Assembly (NCBI GenBank): GCA_023238725.1
Contig: CM041546.1
Coordinates: 18,777,992-18,841,991, forward strand
Reading direction: 5' to 3'
DNA: 64,000 bases
Origin: Scortum barcoo
Lineage: Eukaryota > Chordata > Actinopteri > Centrarchiformes > Terapontidae
How positions within the stretch are numbered: the first letter of the stretch is position 1; each line of letters begins with the position of its first letter. Below are positions 10,905-21,736 of the stretch, in pieces. The position numbers and the translations under genes are program-made. The notes beneath the pieces were generated by a model. That model saw only the letters and a list, made by a program, of their open reading frames with translations, was not told the DNA's origin and did no database searches.

Positions 10905-12203
10905 AGTAAAGTGTTCTTCTCCAACATAATCTCTCAATCTTTTATTCTCTCTCCTGTAGAGAAGATCTTGACACACAGCAGAGAAAACTTGGTGGGCCCT
11001 TTGTGGTAGCAGTGCTTGGTTCTTGGGAGGGCAGCGGTACAGCAAGCTCTCCAGGTGGAGATGTGGGCCCCTGCCTTATGGTGGAGATGTTGCATGATTG
11101 GTCCCAGCAGGTGATTCTTCACCAGCAGAGTGGAGTGCTACGGTTTCAGTACCCAAGTAAAGCATAGCTCCGGGCACATCCACCACAGCTTTCCACTTGC
11201 TCAGAAGATCCAGTCCAATGATGCATGAATATTGTATGTTGTCCAACCAGAACTTATGACCAATGAGGCGGTTAGCAACAATCACAGGAAGGGATCTTTT
11301 TCCCAACATTCTTGCACGTTCACCTGTGACTCTGGTGATCCAAAGCTTGGTGGCCCTCCAACCCCGTGGTTTTGAGACAGCTATTCCAGGCAAAGTCCCA
11401 GGACGGATAAGGGAGATGGTGGACCCAGTTTCCACCAGGGCTTTGCATTGGGTGCCACTGATGCAGCAGTCCACATACAGGCCACAGGTGCCCCCCTAAG
11501 ACGTCAGAGTCGTAGGTGTGACAGGGTGATGGAGGAAGATGTTGTTGCGGGCGGCAGTTCCTCCTGATGTGCCACCCCGTTCTAGTTTAACGGAGGCTGA
11601 GGAGCTGGGCTTCTTGGGGATGGTGCTGGGCAGTAGCGTGCAATGTGACCTGGCTCTCCACACCGATACCATCCCTCCATAGACTGCCAGATGTCCTTCC
11701 TAGTTCTCCGTCGGCATTATTGTGGGGGTGTGCTGGTGGCTTGGCAGGTCACTTCTTCGTTGCCGCTACTTTCATAGCTGGCTTGATGGGCTTGGTGTCT
11801 CATGCTGTGGCGTTGCCCCCTTGTGCCCAGAACATGTTCAACTCGCTCTGCTTCAGCTAGGGCGGATATGCTCTTGCAGTCGTTCCGGTTGAAGCCCCCC
11901 GGGTGAAGGCTTGGAGAGCTAGCTCCTCCTGTGGAGCAGTGTCGAAGGTGGGGTACCGTTGCTGTGCATGAAGGCGGAGATCTGCAGTGTCACAGTGTCC
12001 AAAACGATGTTGTAGTGCTCTCTCAATAGCTTGCCAGTTAAGTCGTTCTTCTGGTCTGCAGGGCTTTGCTCTTCAAGGCAAGGGAAACTTGGACTGCTGT
12101 CTCCTCTGTGGACTAGTTGTTGAATTGCGCAGCTAGCTGCACTTGGATGAGATAACCTCAGTGACACGTGCTTTCTTCATGTGAGCAAAAGAAGTAAACT
12201 AAC
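10905..12203 (-). mobile_element. retroelement gag-protease fragment between units 1 and 2
   Basis: The minus strand encodes, from right to left, a gag-like region (EHYNIVLDTVTLQISAFMHS), a zinc-knuckle region near 11640 and a retropepsin-like domain at 11076-11474 (ISLIRPGTLPG, GLDLLSKWKAVVDVPG). This order is typical of an LTR retrotransposon, Ty3/gypsy-like by inference. It is broken: the residue at the catalytic Asp position is Glu (ETGS), the first knuckle cysteine is Trp, and indels disrupt the 3' part. No LTR, RT or integrase was found next to it, so only a fragment has been carried along with the unit duplications. Confidence 0.65.
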
Positions 12204-13579
12204 TGTGGCAGGCAGCGGTGAGGAAGACGGGTGGAGCCCTAATTTAGTTCAAATATAATTATCAATTAGTTGCCAACAACGCCACCCTGGGAATTTCACC
12301 CAGGGAATTATTCGTCCTCGTACAATGGATCAAGCACACAGGTTCGATGCCACTCAGGCCAGAGACGGTGTCCAAGGTTTAAAAACAAACATCATTTTAT
12401 TAAGAGTAAAAAAAAAAAGGAGAAAATAGACACAAATCCCACAAAAGAAAAAAAGAATAAAACAGCGCTGGGGCCAGCCAGTGGGACAAGGGCTCGCGAA
12501 ATAGGGAGAAGGATGCCCACCAAACAAAAACATAAAACGTGAGATCACCTTAATACATGACCGGCACACCCAGTGGAAAGAAACCACGCCCTAAGGAAAC
12601 ACTACACACACGAAAGGGAGAAAGGGGGACACCGTCACCCAGGTCACCAGCACCACCACCACTGGCCCTCAGCGACTGAAAGGAAAAATAAAGGAATTAG
12701 TGGATAACACTGCCCAACAAAAAAACAAAAACACACAAATCTGTCAACATTAAAAATATTACCTAAACAAATTATAAAACACAAAAATATCCCCCAAAAT
12801 CAAACCAGTTCACATAACAAACAAAATAACTCAACTACATAAAACAACTCAAACAAAAGAAAGGAAATCAAAAAAATCATTACAATATAGCTAAACAAAA
12901 CAACCCAAAACAAAATACAAATAAACCAAAATAACATAAACCCGACCTTCATGTACACCATTAAAATGGGTTGACCCCAAATTAAGATTTTTCCGACAGC
13001 CACCAAACAATGTCCGTTATCGCGGTGTACCAACAACAAACCGCGTAGACTTGCATCTGGCGACAAGCGGCAACACAGCCGGGTAGACTGGCGGCTGGAG
13101 ACAAGACGGCAATGGTCCAGTTGAGACGGCTACTGTCACCTCCCAGCAGAAGTTAATTCACGAAGAAGGGAGGGGGGAGGGGGGGGGAACCCAAGCTGCC
13201 ATGAATTACCTGTGACCACACCAGAATTAGCAGCCAAATAGCATATGCTCAAATGCGGAGAGGAGAGGACACTTACCGGCACAATGACAGAGCCAAACGA
13301 CACACAGGAGCCACGGGCACCCAAACAGCGGATCTGCAGCACAAACCACATACTTCAAGAACCAGAAAGAGACCAAATTACCGATTACTGAAGCAGCGAA
13401 GGCGGCCATACCTGCCGAGGGGAGAACACCTCTGACCCGGAAGTAACGTGTCAGTCAGGAACGCAAGAGGGAAGAGGCAGGTGGAGGACCAAGACTTTTA
13501 TACCCTGCCTCCCCTCACTGATTGGCTGACAATACTCCCAGCAGCATCATAACATAGAAAACATTTCTATGCTGCTACA
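12204..13579 (-). mobile_element. LTR-like insertion specific to unit 2
   Basis: Units 1 and 3 read straight through here (AAACTAACTATCATAATG), so these 1376 bases are an insertion. The ends are TGTGGCAG and CTGCTACA, an imperfect inverted repeat in TG...CA form. The host bases on each side share AAC, perhaps one more with a mismatch. Read on the minus strand it begins TGTAGCAG, then has a CCAAT box (13521-13525), a TATA box (TATAAAA at 13496-13502) and near its other end an AATAAA signal (12396-12401), as an LTR would. It encodes no transposase or retroelement protein that I recognise. A long solo LTR is the best reading; a non-autonomous element is the alternative. Confidence 0.65.
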
Positions 13580-14814
13580 AAACTATCATAATGATATAGT
13601 AGTCAGATGATTTTTAAACATGTAATTTCTGGTGAAAATGATCATGTCACTTTGTTTGTGAGTGAAACATGTTTTTAAAAAACTGTTACATCTCTATAGA
13701 AAATCATATTTTGTGCATTTTGTGTGACATTTATTTGTCTTCAAACCCAAAAGTCAAATTCCAGATAATTTTTCAATCTTTATTGGAAACCACGTCATTT
13801 CTGAGCTCCTTTAAGAAATATTAGATAGCCTCCAAGTGTTTAATGCTGAAAGCACAGTGAAAGAAGGGATGAAGGTGTGTATATAATGGTATATTGGTTG
13901 ACTCAAAGAAAATTTTGAACTTGTGGAAAACTTAAAAGGAGCAAATATTTTCATGAATTTTCATTGTGCGTGGGAAATAAAACAGGATTCGTCTGTCTCT
14001 TAAAACAACATCTAAAGAACATTTAAATTTGTGTTAATGTCCCTGTGATACTGGGACAGGTGTGTGTGACAGACAGATTAAACAACCACAGGAGGCAGAA
14101 AGAGAGCCAACAAATAAAATAAGTACACACTAAACTGCATTAGTACTTCTTACTTGTTTATCCTGTTACCATGCTGTGGTTCTGTGTCTGCTTTCTTTAA
14201 CCTGAGAGGCTCTAAGCGCAGCATCAAAAAGTTCTTTATGCAATGATATAATGCACTGAGGTTACCTTGATTAAATTGTGTGAATCATGATTGAATATGA
14301 TGCAATAGATCAACCTGTTTCCATTGTCGTCTCATACCAACTTGTCAGTACATTTTTCTCACTTTACTGATCTGAGGAGTTTTGATTCTTTTACTTGCAC
14401 AGAGACTGGAGGTCATTGTAATCATGAAGGTGACCTCATCACTAATAAATGTTGTAGTGATGTTATATCATTACTTAAAACAAAGAGAAAAATCATTTCA
14501 TGTGGCCCAGAGGTTTGAAGATAAAGAAACAGTTATGTGTTGGTGCTTTCATTACCTGACTGTTGTTGGTTCACTTTAATAATCTCAGAGTGCTGGAATA
14601 ATGAATATAAAGAATCCACTGAGTATAGTGATGTGCTAAGTGTGCATACTCACTGACAAAACAACACTGTAACACACAATATATGAGCAAGATTAAGGTT
14701 TATTGTGATGATGCACTGCAGTATTTGTAGATATGTTTTGCAATTCATTTGGATGATGTAGTCACATCATTGAACACACATTAACTACAGTGTGATCAAA
14801 TCCAGCAGGAGTCT

Positions 14815-14894
14815 TCAGGGTTTGCAGCAAAGTCCACAGAAACCGGCAGCACCAGCGGGAATTGATGACACGCTTGTGTCTGTAGTGCAGTGTG
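14815..14894 (-). pseudogene. hepcidin pseudogene (exon 3 relic), unit 2
   Basis: Same relic as at 1641-1720, offset 13174, with the same frameshifted arrangement and a few substitutions (one changes IPVG to IPAG in the surviving tail frame). The disabling change therefore predates the unit duplication. Confidence 0.75.
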
Positions 14895-15528
14895 AAAGAC
14901 AGAAGACATGAGCAAGGTGGTCTTCTCTAGTATCATCACACACTTCATTTATTCTCTCTTCTTCTATTGAGAAGAGCAGGACACAAAACACAAACACTTA
15001 GACTTCAGTGAGCTCAGTGTGTTTGCCTCAGATCATTCAATTAAGTGAATGTACCTCTAGCATGTTTTCAGGAGCAGTCAGGATACAACTTCTTTACTTT
15101 ACTATATGCAGACACAATGTGTTACAAACTGTTTCCTGAGCACGTTTACACACTCTTACACTTTGGAAAACATTAACCCGTATTATGAGTGACTCACACC
15201 TGAAAAGAGTGTGTTTGAATGGAGCTCTCTGGAAGCCACTACTCTTACTACTGCTGATGTTAGGATGATATTTTGAAGCTTAAGGAAAACAATTATACTA
15301 ACCTACAGTTGCTTCAACTGATGTGTGTATTTTTGAGAATATTTGGGTGCAATAAATGTGGAATATGACCAAAGTTGAATTTATACACGTTTACTCAATA
15401 TGTCATAGAAGAGGTCAAATTTATTGATCATACACTTTAGTACATGCATATATTTAGCTAAATTTGAGGATGTGTTACATTTGCTTTAAGACAAATGACA
15501 GAATAAGAGGTTTTTGGAGCAGGAGTCT

Positions 15529-16010
15529 TCAGAATCTGCAGCACAGTCCACAGACGCGGGGAATGCAGCAGCCGCAGCAGAAGCGACACTTGATGCCACG
15601 CTTGTGTCTGTTGTTATACGGCATCTGTGTGAAAGAAAGAAGACATAAGCAAGGTGGTCGTCTCCAGCATCATCATTTCAACAACCACTTAGATTCACTG
15701 AGCTCAGTGTATTTGCCTCAGATCATTCAGTTATCTGAACATACCTTCCAGGACTCCTCTGCCATCTCTTCATGAGCAGCAATTAGATGGTGGTCACTCA
15801 TTGGCTCCTCCAGGTCTTGACCCTGTTGAGGAATTGTTCACATTTAAAGTAGGAGAAACACTGGATCATTTTAACAAAACATTCATAATGAGCTAATGAA
15901 ATGAGTTAGAGTCAGGTTCTTACTTCAGTGATTAGGACAGCAGAGCTCTCCTGAAGGCAAATAAATGTGAGGACGACGGCCAGTGCAACAGCAACACTGA
16001 ATGTCTTCAT
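15529..16010 (-). CDS. hamp2: hepcidin, HAMP2 type, copy 2
   Basis: Three exons at 15924-16010 (signal peptide), 15745-15822 (prodomain) and 15529-15624 (furin site RHKR and mature peptide GIKCRFCCG...VCGLCCRF), each exactly 13174 bases from the copy 1 exon. Splice sites, TATA box and the encoded 86-residue precursor are identical to copy 1. By family knowledge the product is secreted, cut by a furin-type protease and acts as an antimicrobial peptide; without the N-terminal ferroportin-binding segment it is unlikely to control iron export. Identity over introns as well as exons points to a very recent duplication, gene conversion or an assembly duplicate, and sequence alone cannot separate these. 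Confidence 0.95.
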
Positions 16011-16118
16011 GTTTGGAGAGTTTGAGAGGTTTAAGTTGTTATTTTGACTCTTTTGGTGATTCTTGTCAGCTCTGTGACTTCTTCTCCTGTCGATGGTTGA
16101 GTGTGTAAAACCTGCAGG

Positions 16119-16126
16119 TATTTATA
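16119..16126 (-). promoter_or_regulatory. TATA box of hepcidin copy 2
   Basis: Reverse strand TATAAATA in the same context and spacing as copy 1. Confidence 0.8.
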
Positions 16127-17390
16127 CTGACTTTGGACACTGTTGCCTCATCACAGAAAGCACTTACAGTACAGTGCCTGCTCTCAGCCACAGGATTGCA
16201 TCAATCTCTGAAGGATGCTGTGAACGAGAATTGGAAATTCCTCAGCAAACAACAACTGGAAAACTCTAATCAAATTTGCCTAATGTCAATCAGCAATTGG
16301 TTTATCTTTTAATGGTTTCATTATAAGTCCAGTTATACCACAAAGCACATGCGAATAAAAATAAATAAAAATGTATTATTTTAATCCCTTCTTCTTCTTC
16401 TTGAAACCTGGCTCCTTTATTACTCCGAATCCAACATGAAAACAGACAGATGTGTCTGAGAATCAGATGTGCTGAGCTAATAACTGCAAATGTGGCCGTA
16501 GGAGTCTCCAACCTCAAGCAGAGAGACAGAAGAGAAGAGTGAAATCCAGAGGTTTATCAGACCCTTTTCAAATTTGTAGTCCTCAGCCCTTTACTGACAC
16601 TGACTCAAGGGACACTGATTTATGCAATTTTTCAGACTTTGCATAGTTCCTTTTGCAGCCACAAGAGCCCTTTTCACATATTGAGTTGTACTACCTGAGA
16701 CCTTTTAACTGGCTTTAATGTTTAAATCAGTGGAGTTCCCCTTTAATATGCTGTCCCTCACTTTGATATGCTCTTGTTGTATGTCACCAGTTTTTCTTGC
16801 TCCACTTATGTCTGTCTCGTCTTCATTCTGTCATGTTAACAGGTATTGCTGTTATAACAGTGATAGTAAACATCAAGTGTAAAGAGTGTCTAAGTTGTTT
16901 GACATGATGGGATTTATTGAACTAGTTCAAATAGTGGTTTTGAACTATGCTGAAGGTTATGCTACTCTATCATATTAGAAAATAGGTGCTTAAAATAATG
17001 TGTGCTCAGCTGCATATTCCAGCAGATGTGAAGTGAAGAAAGGGATTTTGGTCATTGAGCAAGATCGGGAAAACTGAAGTCACTGCAAACTTAAATGACC
17101 CCTGATTTTATCAGTGTTACCTGCACACAGTGATTAGTTGATTTTGATTGTTTACTTCTCTTGTCTCTTTGGGGTTTTTACTCTATAAGACAATCTTCAT
17201 GCATTTAAATGATGAGGGAAACAAATATTCCAATGTAGTAATCAATCTTTAGGTGTCTTTGTTGGGAGAGACACTGGGCCCTGACTGTAACTTTATCCCT
17301 AACCTGAGAATCCTGCAGTCAAATGTAGGGAACATCCTATTCCTCAGGGCCTTCCTATAACTCCAGTCCCAGTACAAGCATCACACAGGG

Positions 17391-17506
17391 AATGATGAAA
17401 TCCCAATTCTGGGGGCAATTACGTGCTTTCTGTGTCCAAGGTCAGTATGAATACATGCAGGTTTTACACACTCAACCATCAGACAGGAGAAGTCAAAGCA
17501 GCTGAT
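17391..17506 (+). pseudogene. inverted hepcidin promoter and 5' UTR relic, unit 2
   Basis: Same plus-strand relic as 4205-4320, including the decayed TATGAATA at 17446-17453 and the GCAGGTTTTACACACTCAAC block. It confirms that the inverted fragment was part of the ancestral unit. Confidence 0.75.
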
Positions 17507-17674
17507 GAGAAGACCTAAGACCTTGACTTGAGACACAAACACATAGAGGGAGAGAGATACAAGGACGACATGCACACAAGGGAAAGAGGGAGATAAGAGG
17601 AGAGGCTGAATCTCGTGGAGGATGAAGATCGAGATCCAAAACATCTAGAAAAATGAGGCCCTGACCAGCCAGGG

Positions 17675-17695
17675 AGGAGAGAGAGAGAGAGCCAG

Positions 17696-17745
<50 letters not shown>
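17675..17745. repeat. (GA)n microsatellite, unit 2
   Basis: GA tract interrupted by a repeated GCCAGGAGGG segment, so a short piece of flank has been duplicated inside the expanded repeat. Confidence 0.95.
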
Positions 17746-17747
<2 letters not shown>

Positions 17748-17784
17748 GTCCAAGGATGATCCGATGGTTATGGTCTAAAAGGTT

Positions 17785-17990
17785 TTTTATAATATAATTT
17801 TTTTATAAAATCGCAGCTAAACTTTTTTTTTAAATAACGTTTATTTGTTCAAACAATACCTAATACTGCTGAGAGCAGAAGCCATCGTAAATAGTAATCA
17901 AGTGTTTATTAGGAGATTAGTGAGGAGATCTTAGCTGATACCCAATACAAGTTGAAGCATTTTCTCCATTATAAAATCGGAAGTTTTATG
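17785..17990. other. interleaved mosaic of two unit 1 segments
   Basis: Successive blocks of 8-34 bases alternate between two series, each in correct order: one from unit 1 about 5018-5115 and one from unit 1 about 4677-5024. For example AATAACGT is followed by TTATTTGT, then TCAAACAATACCTAATACTG, then CTGAGAGCAGAAGCC. No known mutation process gives such a zipper; a consensus or gap-filling error is the likely cause. Confidence 0.7.
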
Positions 17991-18296
17991 GAGGTGCATT
18001 TGACACAAACTTAAAAGAAAAGTTCTCACTACAGACACATTAGTATAAGAAGAAAATGACATGTTCAGACATTGCCTATGATTGAAATCATGATTATGAT
18101 TGTCATGTATATAAAATGATTATGACAGATATTCAGATATTCCATAGTGTGTGGATGATGCAAGTGAATTGCAGCATGACCAGATCCAGTACAATACACC
18201 CTCAACCAAACAACCACAATGTCGGTCTTTCAGCTAGAGGCAGATATGCTCTCTGCAGCACCTGCAGTAATCAACGCAACTTTGATGCATCTGTTG

Positions 18297-18404
18297 GATC
18301 AAGAATAAAGAATAATTTATTGTCATCATGTTTTCACATGACGAAATTGATATTGGTGACTTCCAGCTTTAAATGTAAATATAGTAAAAAGAATAATAAT
18401 AGTT

Positions 18405-18480
<76 letters not shown>

Positions 18481-20395
18481 TGTACACACTAACTAAAGTC
18501 CAAAGTTGCAGCCACAATGCACAGTAGGGGGGTGGGTCAGTTGTTCAAGTGCAGTCAATAGGGGGAAATGCATTGTACAGCTCTCTGGGGAAAAAGCTGT
18601 TTTTTTCAGTCTGGTAGTTGTTGTCTTTATGTTTCTGTACCGTTTTCCAAGATGGAAGCGGTACAAACAGTCCATTTCTCGGGTGGGTAGGGTCAGCGGC
18701 TATATGTCGGGCCTTCTTCTGCATCCGGCCAGCGTATATTGAGTCCAGGTCTGGAAGAGGACTTCCCACAATTCACAAGGGCAAGTCCTTTCGGTCTTGT
18801 GCAGTGCAGCTGCCATACCACACTGCTGCACTGAGGCAGAGGATGCTCTTCTATTGTGGCCCTGTAGAAGTTTGTCAGGAGCTGAGGGGAGAGTCCAGCA
18901 CGTTTCAGCTTCCTGAGGAAGAAGAGTCTTTGTTGAGCCTTCTTTACCAGGTGAGCTGTGTTCATGGACCAGGTCAGGTCAGATGTGATGTGGATGCCCA
19001 GGAACTTGATATTGTTGACACGCTCAACTGCTTCCCCGTGGATGAGGAGAGGAGCGTGCTCTGTCCTCCTGGACCTCCTGTAGTCCACTATGACCTCCTT
19101 GGTCTTGCTGGTGTTCAGAACAAGGTTGTTGTTCGAGCACCATTGAGTAAGGTGCTCAATCTCCTCTCTGTATTGGGTCTCATCATTGTCCGATATGATG
19201 ACTGGTGAAGAGAGTGAAGAGGGCTGGGCTGAGCACGCAGCCCTGTGGTGTGCCTGTGCTCAGGACCAGTGTAGAGGATGTGTTGTCCCCGATTCTCACC
19301 ACCTGAGGCCTGTTGGTGAGGAAGTCCCTGATCCAATGGCACAGCGATGAGGGCAGTCCCAGGTTGTGGAGCTTCAGTATCAGCTTGTCCGGGATCACTG
19401 TGTTGAAGGCTGAACTGAAGTCTACAAATAACATCCTCACGTAGGTGTTAGGAAGCTGCAGATGGGTCAGGGCTGTGTGAAGTGTAATGGAGACTGCATC
19501 CTCTGTCGATCTGTTCTCCCTGTATGCAAACTGATACTGATTCAGACCAGCAGGGATGATGTCTTTGATGTGCTTTAGGACGATCCTCTCAAAGCACTTC
19601 ATGATGACCGGAGTTAGAGCGACAGGGCGGTAGTCATTTAGGCAGGTGACAGCAGATTTTTTAGGCACAGGCACAAATGATGGAGGTTTTGAGGCTGACA
19701 GGAACTGTAGCAAGCTGCAGGGACAGGTTGAAAATGTCCAGAAAAACTCCTGCCAGTTGGTCTGCACACAATTTCAGAGTGCGACCAGACACCTTATCTG
19801 GTCCTTCAGCTTTCCTGATGTTGATTCTTTTCATGGAAGAGCTCACTTGGTGCAGCTGCAGGACTAGAGGCTGATGCTGTTCTTCCAGCCGGGGAAGGTG
19901 AACACTCTCTCTGCTGCCAGGTGTGTCAAAGTGAGGCATAGAATGTGTTCAGGTTGTTGGGGAGAGTGGAATCGTGGCTAACCAGCTGATCACTGCGCTT
20001 ATAGTCCGTTATTGTCTTGATGCCTCTCCACATAATATGTGGGTTAGCTTGTAGCCTAGCACACAGGCCACCTCTCTTTGCTTTGCCTTTGTTTACGACA
20101 CCTCATCCATCTCCTTGGCAACAGAGGGATCGTGAAAACCTCCGTGGTCCGCTGAATCTGTGGTGGTATAAAATCCAGCCTTGGAAATGCCTGCAGGTGC
20201 GCACTCTCCCCAATCTCTAACAACCTGGCTCCTACTGTACTCAGCTGCTGCTGCAGGAGACTGTAAAATAACTAAAAAGATGACTAAAAACATAAATAAA
20301 AAGAAAAAAAAACCGGGAGCACTAAGCCGCTGCGTGTTTACGCGGCGCCATGGCAACAGGAAAGACAAGTCTTGTCTGTGTGAAAGACAAGCGAC
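18297..20395 (-). mobile_element. CR1/Rex1-like LINE (LINE-B), unit 2
   Basis: Minus-strand counterpart of LINE-B in unit 1, without the nested element. The 3' end is at 18297-18365. The longest frame (19183-19767) has NDYRPVALTPVIMKCFERI, YRENRSTEDAVSITLH, LFVDFSSAFNTVIPDKL and TPQGCVLSPALFTLF, but a deletion near 19190 removes the catalytic FADD block seen in unit 1. Upstream of about 20045 the sequence diverges from unit 1 and ends in a GC-rich stretch (CGCTGCGTGTTTACGCGGCG near 20320) that may be a LINE 5' UTR. Inactive. Confidence 0.75.
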
Positions 20396-21736
20396 GTGAG
20401 TAAAGTGTTCTTCTCCAACATCATCTCTCAATCTTTTATTCTCCCTCCTTCTCTGTAGAGAAGATCTTGACACACAGCAGAGAAAACTCAAGCTGTGTGA
20501 AGGGCCCTGCTGATGGTGGTAGCAGTGCTGCTGGTTCTTGGGAGGGCAGCGGTACAGCAAGCTCTCCAGGTGGGGACGGCGACTTGGTGGGCCCCTTGTC
20601 CTTAGTTGGTGGAGATGTTGCCATGGCATGATTGGTCCCAGCAGGTGATTCTTCACCAGCAGAGTTGAGTGCTACGGTTTCAGTACCCAAGTAAAGCATA
20701 GCTCCGGGCACATCCACCACAGCTTTCCACTTGCTCAGAAGATCCAGTCCAATGATGCATGAATATTGTATGTTGTCCAACCAGAACTTATGACCAATGA
20801 GGCGGTTAGCAACAATCACAGGAAGGGATCTTTTTCCCAACATTCTTGCACGTTCACCTGTGACTCTGGTGATCCAAAGCTTGGTGACCCTCCAACCCCG
20901 TGGTTTTGAGACAGCTGTTCCAGGCAAAGTCCCAGGACGGATAAGGGAGATGGTGGACCAAGTGTCCACCAGGGCTTTGCATTGGGTGCCACTGATGCAG
21001 CAGTCCACATACAGGCCACAGGTGCCCCCCTAAGACGTCAGAGTCGTAGGTGTGACAGGGTGATGGAGGAAGATGTTGTTGCGGGCGGCAGTTCCTCTGA
21101 TGTGCCACCCCGTTCTAGTTTAACGGAGGCTGAGGAGCTGGGCTTCTTGGGGATGGTGCTGGGCAGTAGCGTGCAATGTGACCTGGCTCTCCACACCAAT
21201 AACATCCTTCCATAGACTGCCAGATGTCCTTCTTAGTTCTCCGTCGGCGTTATTGTGGGGGTGTGCTGGTGGCTTGGCAGGTCACTTCTTCGTTGCCGCT
21301 ACTTTCATAGCTGGCTTGATGGGCTTGGTGTCTCATGCTGTTTCGTTGCCCCCTTGTGCCCAGAACATGTTCAACTCGCTCTGCTTCAGCTAGGGCGGAT
21401 ATGCTCTTGCAGTCGTTCCGGTTGGAGCCTCCCGGGTGAAGGCTTGGAGAGCTAGCTCCTCCTGTGGAGCAGTGTCGAAGGTGGGGTACCTTTGCTATGC
21501 ATGAAGGCGGAGATCTGCAGTGTCACAGTGTCCAAAACGATGTTGTAGTGCTCTCTCAATAGCTTGCCAGTTAAGTCGTTCTTCTGGTCTGCAGGGCTTT
21601 GCTCTTCAAGGCAAGGGAAACTTGGACTGCTGTCTCTTCTGTGGACCAGTTGTTGAATTGCGCAGCTAGCTGCACTTGGATGAGATAACCTCAGTGACAC
21701 GTGCTTTCTTCATGTGAGCAAAAGAAGTAAACTAAC
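20396..21736 (-). mobile_element. retroelement gag-protease fragment between units 2 and 3
   Basis: Better preserved copy of the fragment at 10905-12203. An open frame at 20436-21008 holds a retropepsin-like domain (TISLIRPGTLPG, GLDLLSKWKAVVDVPG) followed by a proline-rich tail. Upstream, near 21165-21212, an intact CX2CX4HX4C zinc knuckle reads CYWCGEPGHIARYC. The catalytic triplet region reads DTW where a Gly is expected, so the protease is probably dead, by a different change from the unit 1 copy. No LTR, RT or integrase is adjacent. Confidence 0.7.

Larger units (their letters stand above)
410..12203. repeat. hepcidin tandem repeat unit 1
   Basis: First of three direct repeats. From about 410 the sequence runs parallel to 13584 onward (unit 2) and 21737 onward (unit 3). 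From about 1500 to 3200 it aligns with unit 2 at a constant offset of 13174 without an indel. Contents in order are non-coding flank, hepcidin pseudogene, intact hepcidin, inverted hepcidin promoter relic, GA tract, nested LINEs and a gag-protease fragment. Units 1 and 3 share small indels that unit 2 lacks, so they are closer to each other. Confidence 0.9.
13580..21736. repeat. hepcidin tandem repeat unit 2
   Basis: Second direct repeat, starting just after the LTR-like insertion. It carries the same parts as unit 1 but lacks nested LINE-A and part of LINE-B, which explains why it is about 3.6 kb shorter. It also contains the mosaic stretch at 17785-17990. Confidence 0.9.
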
